Shown in pieces: positions 1-8,578 of a stretch of DNA of 39,231 nucleotides. The notes beneath the pieces are model-generated. The model was not told the origin of the DNA. It worked only from the letters and a program-made list of their open reading frames with translations, and searched no databases. The translations under genes and the position numbers were made by a program. Within the stretch, counting starts at the first letter, position 1; each line of letters opens with the position of its first letter. This stretch comes from Mycobacterium palustre (GTDB taxonomy: Bacteria; Actinomycetota; Actinomycetes; Mycobacteriales; Mycobacteriaceae), in NCBI RefSeq assembly GCF_002101785.1, contig NZ_LQPJ01000114.1, forward strand, positions 1-39,231. The letters run 5' to 3'.

Positions 1-1
1 C

Positions 2-82
2 GACACGCCACACCCCACCCGGGGGTTCTCCTCACATCAAGCCGACACGCCTGCTACCAACGTCCTGGCCGAGTACAGCTAG
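2..82 (+). CDS. C-terminal tail of a possible truncated CDS at the window edge
   Basis: A plus-strand frame is open from base 2 to a TAG at 80-82 and reads as 26 residues ending NVLAEYS. It converges on menG, whose stop is 5 bases further on. In M. tuberculosis the gene after menG (Rv0559c, a secreted protein) has this same convergent orientation, so the position fits, but I do not recognise the sequence. Chance openness over 26 codons in GC-rich DNA is quite possible, so this is tentative. Confidence 0.3.
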   Translation, partial: DTPHPTRGFSSHQADTPATNVLAEYS

Positions 83-86
83 GGCT

Positions 87-776
87 TTAGGCCGGCCGGT
101 GTCCGGCGTGCAGCGCGACGATGCCGCCGGTCAGGTTGCGCCACCGCACCGCCGACCATCCGGCCGCTGAAATCCGCGCCGCCAGCCCGGCCTGATCCGG
201 CCACGCCCTGATCGACTCGGCGAGGTAGGAGTATGCCTCGGGGTTGCTCGACACCGCCCGCGCCACCCGCGGCAGCGCCCGCATCAGATATTCCTTGTAG
301 ACGTTCGCGAACAGCGCGTTGGTGGGAGTGGAGAACTCGCAGACCACCAACCGCCCGCCGGGGCGGGTGACGCGCAACATCTCACGCAGCGCGGCCTGGG
401 TGTCGGCCACATTGCGCAACCCGAAGCTGATGGTGACCGCGTCGAACACCCCGTCGCCGAAGGGCAGCCTGGTGGCGTCGCCGGCGACCTTGGGCACCCT
501 GCGCGCGGCGCCGGCCGCCAGCATGCCGACCGAGAAGTCGGCGGCCACACACCACGCCCCCGATCTCTGCAGCTCCACGGTGGATACGGCGGTCCCCGCG
601 GCAAGGTCGAGCACCCTCTGGCCGGGCCCGATCCCCAACGCCGAGCGGGTGGCGCGCCGCCAGCGCCGGTCCTGGCCCAGCGACAGCACGGTGTTGGTCA
701 GGTCGTACCGCCGCGCGACCCCGTCGAACATCGAGGCGACGTCCCGGGGGTCCTTGTCCAGCGCGGCGCGGCTCAC
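87..776 (-). CDS. menG: Demethylmenaquinone methyltransferase MenG (UbiE family)
   Basis: It methylates demethylmenaquinone with S-adenosylmethionine, the last core step of menaquinone synthesis, and probably acts at the inner face of the membrane. The 229-residue product is normal length for the family. The class I methyltransferase glycine-rich motif VLDLAAGTA lies near residues 56-64, and the UbiE signature around SFGLRNV lies near 117-123. It starts at GTG 776 ([10 protein letters not shown]). It is read divergently from the SDR gene across a 59-bp gap and corresponds to Rv0558. menD, menC, menB, menE and menA elsewhere in the window support the assignment. Confidence 0.93.
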   Translation of the reverse strand: MSRAALDKDPRDVASMFDGVARRYDLTNTVLSLGQDRRWRRATRSALGIGPGQRVLDLAAGTAVSTVELQRSGAWCVAADFSVGMLAAGAARRVPKVAGDATRLPFGDGVFDAVTISFGLRNVADTQAALREMLRVTRPGGRLVVCEFSTPTNALFANVYKEYLMRALPRVARAVSSNPEAYSYLAESIRAWPDQAGLAARISAAGWSAVRWRNLTGGIVALHAGHRPA

Positions 777-835
777 GACGGCAACGGTACCGGCCGTGCG
801 GGAATGCGGCGCCGACGAACGCGTTGTAGCGCTTC

Positions 836-1660
836 GTGGCTGAAAAAGTTTGGTTTATCACCGGTACATCACGGGGCTTCGGGCGGGCGTGGGCGATCGC
901 CGCGCTGGAGCGGGGCGACAGGGTCGCCGCGACCGCGCGCGACACCGCGACGCTAAACGAGCTGGCGGAGAAATACGGCGACGCGCTGTTGCCGATCCGG
1001 CTGGACGTCACCGACCGCGACGCCGACTTCGCGGCGGTCGGGCGGGCGCACGACCACTTCGGGCGGCTGGACATCGTGGTCAACAACGCCGGCTACGGCC
1101 AGTTCGGCTTCGTCGAAGAGCTCTCCGAGCGGGAGGCGCGCGACCAGATCGAGACCAACGTGTTCGGCGCGCTGTGGGTCACCCAGGCCGCGCTGCCCTA
1201 CCTGCGTGAGCGGGGCAGCGGGCACATCATCCAGGTGTCGTCGATCGGGGGCATCACCCCGTTCCCCGGGATCGGCGCCTACCACGCGTCCAAGTGGGCG
1301 CTGGAGGGCTTCTCGCAGGCGCTGGCCCGGGAGGTCGCCCCGTTCGGAATCCACGTGACCTTGATCGAGCCGGGCGGCTTCGACACCGACTGGGCCGGCC
1401 CCTCGGCCAAGCACGCCGATCCGCTGCCGGCGTACGACGACGTGCGCGCGGCCGTTCAGGCCGAACGCAGCAAGCGCTGGGCCGCCCCGGGCAACCCCGA
1501 GGCGTCCGCCGCGGCCCTGCTGAAGGTGGTCGACGCGCAGGAGCCGCCGCTGCGGGTGTTCTTCGGCGCCACCCCGCTTCAGACGACCAAGGCCGACTAC
1601 GAGAGCCGGTTACGCAACTGGGAGCAGTGGCAGCCGGTCGCGGAGCTGGCGCAGGGCTGA
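836..1660 (+). CDS. Short-chain dehydrogenase/reductase
   Basis: This is a classical SDR of 274 residues with an N-terminal Rossmann fold. Visible motifs are TGTSRGFG (residues 9-16, NAD(P) binding), NNAGYG near 83-88, a catalytic Ser in QVSSIGG near 137, and YHASK (catalytic Tyr and Lys) near 150-154. It starts at GTG 836. The substrate cannot be read from the sequence. It lies between menG and mgtA, where M. tuberculosis has no gene by my recollection, so it is probably a lineage-specific insertion. Its 3' end converges on mgtA 10 bp away. A role in lipid or quinone chemistry is only a guess from position. Confidence 0.85.
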   Translation: MAEKVWFITGTSRGFGRAWAIAALERGDRVAATARDTATLNELAEKYGDALLPIRLDVTDRDADFAAVGRAHDHFGRLDIVVNNAGYGQFGFVEELSEREARDQIETNVFGALWVTQAALPYLRERGSGHIIQVSSIGGITPFPGIGAYHASKWALEGFSQALAREVAPFGIHVTLIEPGGFDTDWAGPSAKHADPLPAYDDVRAAVQAERSKRWAAPGNPEASAAALLKVVDAQEPPLRVFFGATPLQTTKADYESRLRNWEQWQPVAELAQG

Positions 1661-1670
1661 ACGCAAAGCC

Positions 1671-2825
1671 CTACTCGCCCAAGGCATAACGCTTGGCGGA
1701 CACCCGCCGCCGGGTGAATGGCGGCAGCACCGCCTCGTAGTGGCCCAGCAGCTCGTCGCAGATGACCGGCCAGCTGCGGCCGAGCACGCTGCGCCGGGCG
1801 GCGGGCGCATAGCGGTGCCGTTCCGCGATCAGGTGATCGACGGCGCCGGGCAGCCGCGTCTCGAATTCGTTGACGGGCAACAGGAGTCCGGTGCGGTATG
1901 GCGCCACCAGGTCGCGCGGCCCGCCGGCATCCGGAGCGATGACCGGCAGCCCGGAGGCGAGCGCCTCCTGCACGACCTGACAAAACGTCTCGTGCTCTCC
2001 GGTGTGCACGAACACGTCCATGCTCGCGTAGGCGGCTGCCAGCTCGTCGCCGTACAGCGCGCCGGTGAAAACCGCTGTGGGCATGGCCGATTGCAGCTTG
2101 GCTTGGTCGACGCCGTCACCGACGACGACGACCTGCACCGAACCGGTGGCGCTGAGCGCAATCAGGCGCTCGACGTGTTTTTCCGGTGCCAGCCGGCCCA
2201 CGAACCCGACGATCGGCTTGCCGTGCGGCGACCAGCGCCGCCTGAGCCCCTCGCTGCGCGCCGACGGCGCGAAGCGCAGCACGTCGACGCCGCGCGCCCA
2301 CCGATGCACCCTTGGAAACCCATGTGCCACAAGGGATTCCATCGTGACGCTGGACGGCGCCAGGGTGCGGTCGGCGAGGCCGTGCAGGTGGCGGAACCAC
2401 GCCCACGCCGCGCGGGTGGTCATCGGAATGCCGTAGCTCGCCGCGAAGCCGGGGACGTCGGTCTGGTACACCGCGACCGTCGGCACCTTGAGCCGGCGCG
2501 CCGCCAGCACCCCGCCGTAGCCGAGCAGCGCCGGCGACGCCAGGTGCACGACGTGCGGATCGAATCCGCGCAGCACCTTGAGCATTCGCGGCATCGGCAC
2601 ACCCAGCGGCAGCGTCGTCACCTTCGGGAACATGCGCGACGGCACCCGGTGCACCCGGATGCCGTCGTGAATGCGCTCGGCCCTGGGCCGGCCCGGCGGG
2701 TTGTCGGGTGCGATGACGAGGGCCTCGTGCCCCGTTTTGCGCAGGTGCTCTAAGACGCGCAGCACGGAATTGCTGACACCGTTGACATTGGGGAGGAACG
2801 ACTCGGCGACGATAGCAACGCGCAC
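1671..2825 (-). CDS. mgtA: GDP-mannose-dependent alpha-mannosyltransferase MgtA (GT4)
   Basis: This 384-residue GT-B glycosyltransferase matches Rv0557/MgtA, which transfers mannose to a glucuronosyl diacylglycerol anchor in a pathway linked to lipomannan-type lipoglycans. The N terminus [19 protein letters not shown] is the acceptor-domain glycine loop of GT4 mannosyltransferases. [16 protein letters not shown] (about residues 208-223) and the [17 protein letters not shown] region (about 287-303) form the GDP-mannose site with the conserved Glu. It starts at GTG 2825. A 38-bp gap separates it from the DUF3592 gene on the same strand upstream. PimB is a close paralogue, but position and the N-terminal sequence favour MgtA. 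Confidence 0.88.
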   Translation of the reverse strand: MRVAIVAESFLPNVNGVSNSVLRVLEHLRKTGHEALVIAPDNPPGRPRAERIHDGIRVHRVPSRMFPKVTTLPLGVPMPRMLKVLRGFDPHVVHLASPALLGYGGVLAARRLKVPTVAVYQTDVPGFAASYGIPMTTRAAWAWFRHLHGLADRTLAPSSVTMESLVAHGFPRVHRWARGVDVLRFAPSARSEGLRRRWSPHGKPIVGFVGRLAPEKHVERLIALSATGSVQVVVVGDGVDQAKLQSAMPTAVFTGALYGDELAAAYASMDVFVHTGEHETFCQVVQEALASGLPVIAPDAGGPRDLVAPYRTGLLLPVNEFETRLPGAVDHLIAERHRYAPAARRSVLGRSWPVICDELLGHYEAVLPPFTRRRVSAKRYALGE

Positions 2826-2863
2826 GACACCACAATGTCAGGGTCGGCTGTCGCAAAGGTTGC

Positions 2864-3397
2864 CTACGGGCATACGTCGCGCGAAATCTGCTGGTCGGAC
2901 GCCTCGTCGCGGCCGTCCAGCCACCTGTCCAGCAGCGCCAGGCCGACCAGGGCGCCCGCCGCGACCAGCCACGCCACCGCCGCGATCGAGCCCGCCGGGA
3001 TGATCGCCAGCCCGGCGTTGCGGTGCTGCACCCGGACCAGGTTCGGATCCCGCTTGTTGTATTCGACGTAAATCCGCATGCCCGTCGCCAATTCGGACGG
3101 ATACAACACCCCGAGCTCGGGCCGGTAGGTGACGCGCTCGGGCGTGACGAACTCGATGGTGGAGCGGCGCGGCCCGGCGCTGAGCACCTCGGCCCGCGCC
3201 ACCCCCATGTTGTGTTGTATGGCAAGGTCGTCGCGCCAGGCGCCGGCCACCAGCAACACCGACTGCAGGGTGACCAAGGCGGTCACGATCAACACCGCGA
3301 TCCGCGCCCACCGCAACGCAATCCGGGCCCGGGTCTTGGGAGGCTCGTCGCTGCGGCCGTGAATCAGGATGTGCAGCAACGCCTTTGGCGATATCAT
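2864..3397 (-). CDS. DUF3592-type membrane protein (Rv0556-like)
   Basis: This 177-residue protein has two predicted membrane helices, about residues 31-52 ([19 protein letters not shown]) and 130-156. Between them lies an extracytoplasmic domain with the pattern seen in DUF3592 proteins ([33 protein letters not shown]). Its function is unknown. ATG 3397 overlaps the menD stop as ATGA, so the two are probably translationally coupled. In a longer open frame the N terminus appears fused to an antisense shadow of menD; the ATGA overlap and the hydrophilic start [10 protein letters not shown] set the real start. It corresponds by position to Rv0556. Confidence 0.8.
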   Translation of the reverse strand: MISPKALLHILIHGRSDEPPKTRARIALRWARIAVLIVTALVTLQSVLLVAGAWRDDLAIQHNMGVARAEVLSAGPRRSTIEFVTPERVTYRPELGVLYPSELATGMRIYVEYNKRDPNLVRVQHRNAGLAIIPAGSIAAVAWLVAAGALVGLALLDRWLDGRDEASDQQISRDVCP

Positions 3398-5031
3398 AGG
3401 GCCGCTTTGATCGCGGCGTGCAGCTGTCGCAGCGAGGACCGGTCGGCCTTGACCTCCAGCACCCGCATCCCGGCGCCCGGCTCGTCCAGGGCCGCGCCGA
3501 GCTCGTCGACCTCGATCTGCCGGCTCTCCACGTGGTAGGCGCGGCACAGCGCGCCTACGTCGACGTCGTGCGGGGTGCCGAACACCCGCGACGACACGTC
3601 GGAGAACCGGGGGTCGCCCTGCTCGAGCAGTTCGAAGATGCCCCCGCCGTTGTCGTTGGACACCACGATGGTCAGCTGCTGCGGTGTGGGTTCGGTGGGG
3701 CCGATGAGCAGGCCGGAGCTGTCGTGGACGAAGGTCAGGTCGCCGATGAGCGCCACGGTCCGCCCCTGGTGCGACTCCTCGTGGGCCAGAGCCGCCCCGA
3801 TCGCCGTGGACACGGTGCCGTCGATGCCGGCCACGCCGCGGTTGGACCGCACCTTGATGCCGTGGGTGTCCAGACCGACCAGCGCCGCGTCGCGGACCGG
3901 GTTGGACGCGCCGAGCACCAGCTGGTCGCCGGGCCGCAGCGCGTCGGCGACGGCCGCGGCCACGTGCAGCCCGGTGGTCAGCGGGTGCGCCTCGAGCTGA
4001 CCGCGCACCGCGGCGACGGCGTGCCGGTTGGCTTCCGCGCAGCGGTGCAGCCAGGCCGGGTGCGGGGCCCCGGACGTGACCGCCCGGGTGCCGGTGGCCT
4101 GCGAGTTGCCCGAGACGTCGGGCCAGCGCGGGCCGGTGGTCAGCGCATAGACCGGCACCTGCGGGTCGGCCAGCAGCGCCGACACCGGGCGGTGCAGCGT
4201 GGGGCGGCCGAGCATGATCACCTGCTTGGGCCGCAGCAGTGGCAGCGCCAGCGGGTGCAGCGGGTTGGCCGGGGCGGGTGCCGTCGGCTCGGCGACGGTG
4301 GGCAGCTGCGCCAGGTTGGGGTGTTCGCCGGCCCCGTGCCCGGCGATGACGACGGTGTCGGGCGACAGGTCGATGTCCAGCGGCTGATCGAAGGTGACCG
4401 GCGGCGTGTACGTCCAGGGCTTGCCGCCCGGCCGGCCCGCCGGGACGACGGCCCCGTGCGGCTCGGGGTCGGGCACCAGCGGCTCGCGCAGGGGGATGTC
4501 GAACTGCACCGGGCCCGCGTTGGCGCTGCGAGATCCCTTGGCGGCCACCAGGACCCGGCAGGTCGCCGATCGCCAGGTGGCGTTGAGCGCGTCCAGGCGC
4601 TCGGGCGCGTCCTCGGCCAGGCCCAGGCTGATCGTGGCCCGGACCTGGGTGCCGAAGTAGCCCAGCTGCTCCATGGTCTGGTTGGCCCCGGTGCCCAGCA
4701 TTTCGTAGGGCCGGTTGGCCGACAGCACGATGAGCGGCACCCGGGCGTAGTTCGCCTCGACGACGGCCGGGCCGAGGTTGGCCACGGCGGTCCCCGACGT
4801 CATCGCGACACACACCGGCGCGCCGGCGGCGATCGCCAGCCCGATGGCCAGGTAGCCCGCGGTGCGCTCGTCGATGCGCACGTGCAGCCGGATGCGGCCG
4901 GACCGGTCGGCGTCGGCCAGCGCGAACGCCAGCGGCGCGTTGCGCGACCCTGGGCATAGCACCACGTCACGAACGCCGCCGCGGATCAGTTCGTCGACGA
5001 CCACGCGGGCCTGTGTCGTCGAAGGGTTCAC
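3394..5031 (-). CDS. menD: SEPHCHC synthase MenD
   Basis: This ThDP-dependent enzyme condenses 2-oxoglutarate-derived succinic semialdehyde with isochorismate, the first committed step of menaquinone synthesis. The 545-residue length is close to the mycobacterial family. Motifs include [14 protein letters not shown] near residues 25-38, [13 protein letters not shown] near 440, and [11 protein letters not shown] near 468-478, which is the Mg-ThDP pyrophosphate site. It starts at GTG 5031 ([15 protein letters not shown]). It heads a pair with the DUF3592 gene, whose ATG overlaps its TGA. The 61-bp gap to bpoC upstream is the likely place for a promoter or leader, though I see no clear promoter. 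Confidence 0.95.
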   Translation of the reverse strand: MNPSTTQARVVVDELIRGGVRDVVLCPGSRNAPLAFALADADRSGRIRLHVRIDERTAGYLAIGLAIAAGAPVCVAMTSGTAVANLGPAVVEANYARVPLIVLSANRPYEMLGTGANQTMEQLGYFGTQVRATISLGLAEDAPERLDALNATWRSATCRVLVAAKGSRSANAGPVQFDIPLREPLVPDPEPHGAVVPAGRPGGKPWTYTPPVTFDQPLDIDLSPDTVVIAGHGAGEHPNLAQLPTVAEPTAPAPANPLHPLALPLLRPKQVIMLGRPTLHRPVSALLADPQVPVYALTTGPRWPDVSGNSQATGTRAVTSGAPHPAWLHRCAEANRHAVAAVRGQLEAHPLTTGLHVAAAVADALRPGDQLVLGASNPVRDAALVGLDTHGIKVRSNRGVAGIDGTVSTAIGAALAHEESHQGRTVALIGDLTFVHDSSGLLIGPTEPTPQQLTIVVSNDNGGGIFELLEQGDPRFSDVSSRVFGTPHDVDVGALCRAYHVESRQIEVDELGAALDEPGAGMRVLEVKADRSSLRQLHAAIKAAL

Positions 5032-5092
5032 TCCTACAGGGTGTCATAACCGGCTGACCGCGCGGCGGGCGCGGAGTTTGCCGGGCGCGCGG

Positions 5093-5881
5093 CTAGGCCC
5101 GTACCCCGGCGAAGAACTGCAGCGCGGCGGTGTTGACGGCCTGCGGGCGCTCCAAAAACCCGAGGTGACCGGCGTCGGCGATCTGCAGGTAGCGGCCGTT
5201 GGGGATCGCGTCGGCAACCTCGCGTCCCAGGTGGGGCGGCGTCACGATGTCGTCGGAGAAGCCGATCACCAGCACCGGCGCGGCGATGCTGCGGTAGGCG
5301 GGCAACCGGTTGGTCTGCGGGGAGACGTCCAGCTGGCACCGTAGCCCCGGCGTCTGCTTGACCGGCCAGGTGGAAAACATCGCGATCCAGTCGGCGACGG
5401 CCGCGTCGTCGTTGATCGTCTTGCGCGAAAAGCTTTCCAGCAGACGGTTTCTCGCGTCCAGCGCGGGGGGCAGCTCGATCCCGGAGGCGTACAGCTCGGC
5501 CTCGGCGTCGTAGAAGAACTTCCGGGCGCGGTCCAAACGACCGCGGGTGGCCATCAGCACCGCCGAGCTGACCAGCTCGGGCCGCGCCACCATGAGCTCC
5601 TGCGCGATGTAGGAGCCCATGGACACCCCCACGAGGCGCGCGGGTGCCACGCCCAGCGACTCGATCAGCGCGGCGGTGTCGCCGACCATGGTTTGCGTCG
5701 TGAAGCCCTCGGCGTTTTCGGTGGCGCCGATCCCACGGTTGTCGAAGGTGATGCACCGGTATCCGGCGGCGGTAAACGCGGGGACCTGGTGGGGATGCCA
5801 GGTGCGTCCGGCGCCGCCGCGGCCGGCGATGAAGACCACCGGCTCACCGGACCCGCGATCGTCGTAAGCCAGGTTAATCAC
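5093..5881 (-). CDS. bpoC: Alpha/beta hydrolase BpoC, MenH candidate
   Basis: This 262-residue alpha/beta hydrolase is the counterpart of Rv0554 (BpoC, annotated as a non-haem peroxidase). The nucleophile elbow is GVSMGSYIA (Ser near residue 89), the acid is in SDDIV, and the catalytic His is in DAGHLGFLE. GTG 5881 was chosen because it overlaps the menC stop as GTGA and gives the family's usual length; an open frame upstream is menC antisense. Lying between menC and menD, it is the natural candidate for MenH, which eliminates pyruvate from SEPHCHC. That role is inferred from context; the fold alone does not prove it. Confidence 0.85.
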   Translation of the reverse strand: MINLAYDDRGSGEPVVFIAGRGGAGRTWHPHQVPAFTAAGYRCITFDNRGIGATENAEGFTTQTMVGDTAALIESLGVAPARLVGVSMGSYIAQELMVARPELVSSAVLMATRGRLDRARKFFYDAEAELYASGIELPPALDARNRLLESFSRKTINDDAAVADWIAMFSTWPVKQTPGLRCQLDVSPQTNRLPAYRSIAAPVLVIGFSDDIVTPPHLGREVADAIPNGRYLQIADAGHLGFLERPQAVNTAALQFFAGVRA

Positions 5882-6849
5882 CCGGACGACGGTACAAGGA
5901 GCGGGTGGCAGGCCTTGACCCGGTCGATCCACCACTGCCGGCGCGCGGGCGGCGCGGCGAGCGCCTCCAGCCGTGCCGGGTCGGGCGTCACCGGCCCGAC
6001 GCGAAGATAGCCGTCGACGGGCGCTGCGGGCTCGGCGACGTCTTCGGCGAACAGCCCGCCGGTGCCCAGGCCGCAGGCGTGGCAAAGGCCCGGCAGGGCC
6101 GCCGCGGCGGTCAGGCCGGCGGCGATGCCCACCGCCGAATCGAGCGCGCTGGAGACCACGATCGGGACGTCGATTCGCGCGGCGATGCCCAACAGCGCCG
6201 AGACGCCGCCCAGCGGGGCGACTTTGAGCACCGCGACGTCGGCGGCGCCGGCGCGGACCACGGCGAGCGGGTCGTCGGCCTTGCGGATGCTTTCGTCGGC
6301 CGCGATCGGCACGTCGACCCGGCGCCGCAGCGCGGCGAGCTCACCGACGCTCGCGCAGGGCTGTTCGAGGTATTCCAGCGGGCCGTCGGCGGTCAGCGCG
6401 GCCGCCGCCCGCGCCGCCTCCTCGACGCTCCACCCGCCGTTGGCGTCCACCCGCACGGTGGCGACCACCCGGCGCGCCGCGTTCACCCGTTCGACGTCGT
6501 CGGCGAGGGTTTGGCCGGGCTCGGCGACCTTCACCTTGGCGGTGCGGGCCCCGGGGAACCGGGCCAGCACCTCGGCGACCCGGGCGGCGGGCACGGCCGG
6601 CACGGTGGCGTTGATTTCGACGCGGTCCCGCAGCACCGGCGGTGGCGGGCGGTAGGCGCCCTCGACCGCCGACGCCAGCCAGTGTGCGGCCTCGGCGGGG
6701 CCGTATTCGAGGAACGCCCCGAACTCGCCCCAGCCGGCCGGGCCCTCGATCAGCGCGACCTCGCGGGTGGTGATGCCGCGGAACCGCACCCGCATCGGCA
6801 GCGCCACCACGTGCAGGCGCTCCACAAGGTCGTCGAGCGGGGGCCTCAC
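5878..6849 (-). CDS. menC: o-Succinylbenzoate synthase MenC
   Basis: This enolase-superfamily dehydratase makes o-succinylbenzoate from SHCHC. The product is 323 residues, against about 326 in M. tuberculosis. Superfamily residues are visible in order: Lys pair in TAKVKVAEPG, metal Asp in RVDANGGW, Glu in EYLEQPC, Asp-Glu in IAADES, and the second catalytic Lys in VAVLKVAPLGG. The start is GTG 6849 (VRPPLDDLVERLH), which overlaps the TGA of the amidohydrolase gene as GTGA. The frame stays open upstream but that part is only a shadow. Its own TGA overlaps the bpoC start. Confidence 0.94.
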   Translation of the reverse strand: MRPPLDDLVERLHVVALPMRVRFRGITTREVALIEGPAGWGEFGAFLEYGPAEAAHWLASAVEGAYRPPPPVLRDRVEINATVPAVPAARVAEVLARFPGARTAKVKVAEPGQTLADDVERVNAARRVVATVRVDANGGWSVEEAARAAAALTADGPLEYLEQPCASVGELAALRRRVDVPIAADESIRKADDPLAVVRAGAADVAVLKVAPLGGVSALLGIAARIDVPIVVSSALDSAVGIAAGLTAAAALPGLCHACGLGTGGLFAEDVAEPAAPVDGYLRVGPVTPDPARLEALAAPPARRQWWIDRVKACHPLLVPSSG

Positions 6850-8450
6850 CGCGGGTAGACCCGGCGGCCCGCCAGGAACGTCGCGCGGACCTCGAGATCG
6901 GCGATGTCCTCGGGCGGCACGGTGCGGGGATCGGCCGACAACACCACCAGGTCGGCGTACTTGCCGACCTGCAGCGAGCCGATCACTTCGTCGGCGAACA
7001 GCTGCCAGGCGGCGTCGATCGTCTGCGCCCGGATGGCCTGGTCGACCGTCAGGCGCTCCTCGGGCGCCAGCACCCGCCCGCTGGGCGCAGTCCGGGTCAC
7101 GGCCACGCTGATGTTGCGCAGCGGCTCCTCGGGGGTGACCGGCGGGTCGTTGTGCAGCGAGATCCGCATCCCGGTGGCCACGGCGGAACCCGCTGGCATC
7201 CAACGCGATCCGCGCTCCGGGCCGAACAGGCCGTCGACGATGACGTCGCCCCAGTAGTGGATCTGGTCGACGAAGATGCTGCAGGTGACCCCGAGGCCGG
7301 CGGCCCTTCGCAGCTGGTCGGGGCGGATGGCGCCGACGTGCTCGAGGCGCAGGCGGTGGTCGTCGCGCGGGTGGCGGCGCAACGCCTCCTCGTAGACGTC
7401 GAGGATGGTGTCCACCCCGGCGTCGCCCTGCACGTGGCAGGCCATCGGCCAGCCGAGCGGGAAGTACGCGCCGACGATCTCGGCGAGCTGCTCGCGGGTG
7501 TAGTTGGCGTGCCCGCAGGAACCCGGCCGCACCCCGATGGTGCGGGTGGCGTCGGTGTCGAGGTACGGGAAGGACAGCGCGATGTTGCCGACCCACGGCG
7601 AGCCGTCCACCCAGATCTTGATGCCGACCTGGCGCAGCATGTCGTCGCCCTCGCCGGGGCTGGCGTCGGTGCGCATCCGCGGGTTGGAGATCTCGTAGGT
7701 GCGCAGCCGGACCGTCAGCTCGCCGCGCAGCTGCTCGACCAGCGGCCGAAACCCCGGGTCGAAGGCCATCTCGGAGCAGGTGGTCAGGCCGGCGCGGTTC
7801 AGGCGGGCGCACTCGGCCAGCAGCATCCCCGGGTAATCCCCGGGCGCGATGGCGCCCGCGAGCAGCGGAAAGACGGCGCCGGTTTCCTCGGCGGTGCCGT
7901 CGAGCTCGCCGGTGGCGTCGCGGCCGAACTTCGCGCCCTTGGGGTCCGGGGTGTCGCGGTTCAGGCCGGCGGCCCGGGCGGCGTGCGAATTGAAGTAGGC
8001 CTTGTGTCCCGAGTTGTGGATGATCACCAGCGGCCCGTCCGGGGCGATCTCGTCGAGCCAGGCCAGCGTCGGCTCTGGTAGCCCGGGCTGCAGCAGCGGG
8101 TCCCAGCCGTTGAGGTAGGCGCCGTCGGCTTTCCGCGCGGCCGCCTCGCGGGCGACCGCGCCGACGACGTCGGCCGCGCCGCGCATGGTGACCGGCCGGA
8201 TGTCGACGATGCGGTCCGACAGGGCCACCGCCTCCATCAACGGATGCCCGTGCGCCTCAACGAATCCCGGCATGACGCAGCCGCCAGCGAAATCGAGGGT
8301 CTGGGTGTCGGGGCCGATGTGGCCGGCGACCTCGGCGCGGGTTCCGACGGCGACGATGCGCCCGTCGGCGACCGCCAGCGCCTCGGCGGTGGGGCGGGCG
8401 TCGTCGACGGTCAGCAGGGTTCCGGTGACGACGAGATCTGCGGCGGGCAC
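6846..8450 (-). CDS. YtcJ-like metal-dependent amidohydrolase (Rv0552-like)
   Basis: This 534-residue Amidohydro_3 family protein has an N-terminal beta-sandwich strand (DLVVTGTLLTVDD), then the metal site GFVEAHGHP near residues 60-68. Further metal His are expected in CHVQGDAG and LRLEHVGAI, and the C-terminal segment ends SVQVGKYADLVVL-like (SLQVGKYADLVVLSADP), typical of the family. Its substrate is unknown. GTG 8450 starts the minus-strand run amidohydrolase-menC-bpoC-menD. The stop overlaps menC, so it is cotranscribed with menaquinone genes, as in M. tuberculosis. A direct menaquinone role is not shown. Confidence 0.87.
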   Translation of the reverse strand: MPAADLVVTGTLLTVDDARPTAEALAVADGRIVAVGTRAEVAGHIGPDTQTLDFAGGCVMPGFVEAHGHPLMEAVALSDRIVDIRPVTMRGAADVVGAVAREAAARKADGAYLNGWDPLLQPGLPEPTLAWLDEIAPDGPLVIIHNSGHKAYFNSHAARAAGLNRDTPDPKGAKFGRDATGELDGTAEETGAVFPLLAGAIAPGDYPGMLLAECARLNRAGLTTCSEMAFDPGFRPLVEQLRGELTVRLRTYEISNPRMRTDASPGEGDDMLRQVGIKIWVDGSPWVGNIALSFPYLDTDATRTIGVRPGSCGHANYTREQLAEIVGAYFPLGWPMACHVQGDAGVDTILDVYEEALRRHPRDDHRLRLEHVGAIRPDQLRRAAGLGVTCSIFVDQIHYWGDVIVDGLFGPERGSRWMPAGSAVATGMRISLHNDPPVTPEEPLRNISVAVTRTAPSGRVLAPEERLTVDQAIRAQTIDAAWQLFADEVIGSLQVGKYADLVVLSADPRTVPPEDIADLEVRATFLAGRRVYPR

Positions 8451-8503
8451 GAGCGTCGATCCTAGTGATCCGCGGGGTTGCCCAGGGGGCGGCTGAGCAG
8501 AAT

Positions 8504-8517
8504 TGCAACACGTTCTA
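8504..8517. promoter_or_regulatory. KstR-like palindromic box upstream of fadD8
   Basis: TGCAACACGTTCTA fits the published KstR pattern TNNAACNNGTTNNA at every fixed position. It lies in the 128-bp gap between the divergent amidohydrolase and fadD8 genes, 62 bp before the chosen fadD8 ATG. KstR represses cholesterol and fatty-acid catabolic genes in mycobacteria, so an acyl-CoA ligase is a sensible target. The motif is short and binding is inferred. Confidence 0.5.
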
Positions 8518-8532
8518 GTCTTGGCCGTGACG

Positions 8533-8578
8533 CGCGTCGGCGACGATGCAGAACGAAGCGATGAGGAGGAGCGGCGCC
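8533..8578 (+). repeat. MIRU-like intergenic repeat, copy 1 (fadD8 leader)
   Basis: This segment (CGCGTCGGCGACGATGCAGA-type start, ending GAGGAGGAGCGGCGCC) is nearly identical to the minus-strand segment ahead of the thioredoxin gene near 33398-33442. It differs at only a few bases. It resembles the mycobacterial interspersed repetitive units that sit between coupled genes. The element supplies a strong ribosome binding site, AGGAGGAG at 8564-8571, seven bases before ATG 8579. Read in frame it would add MQNEAMRRSGA to the protein, which explains some over-long annotations of neighbouring genes in this genus. Confidence 0.75.

Noticed and set aside
2864..4957. Apparent 697-residue minus-strand protein
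   Set aside because: Only the last 177 codons look like protein; the rest is an out-of-frame menD read. The ATGA overlap sets the start at 3397.
3418..4959. Long plus-strand open frame across menD
   Set aside because: Antisense shadow: low-complexity Arg/Gly/Val composition and no domain, while the minus-strand frame is clearly MenD.
8546..8578. N-terminal extension of FadD8 from ATG 8546
   Set aside because: The residues are encoded by an interspersed repeat also found before the thioredoxin gene; the ribosome binding site fits ATG 8579.
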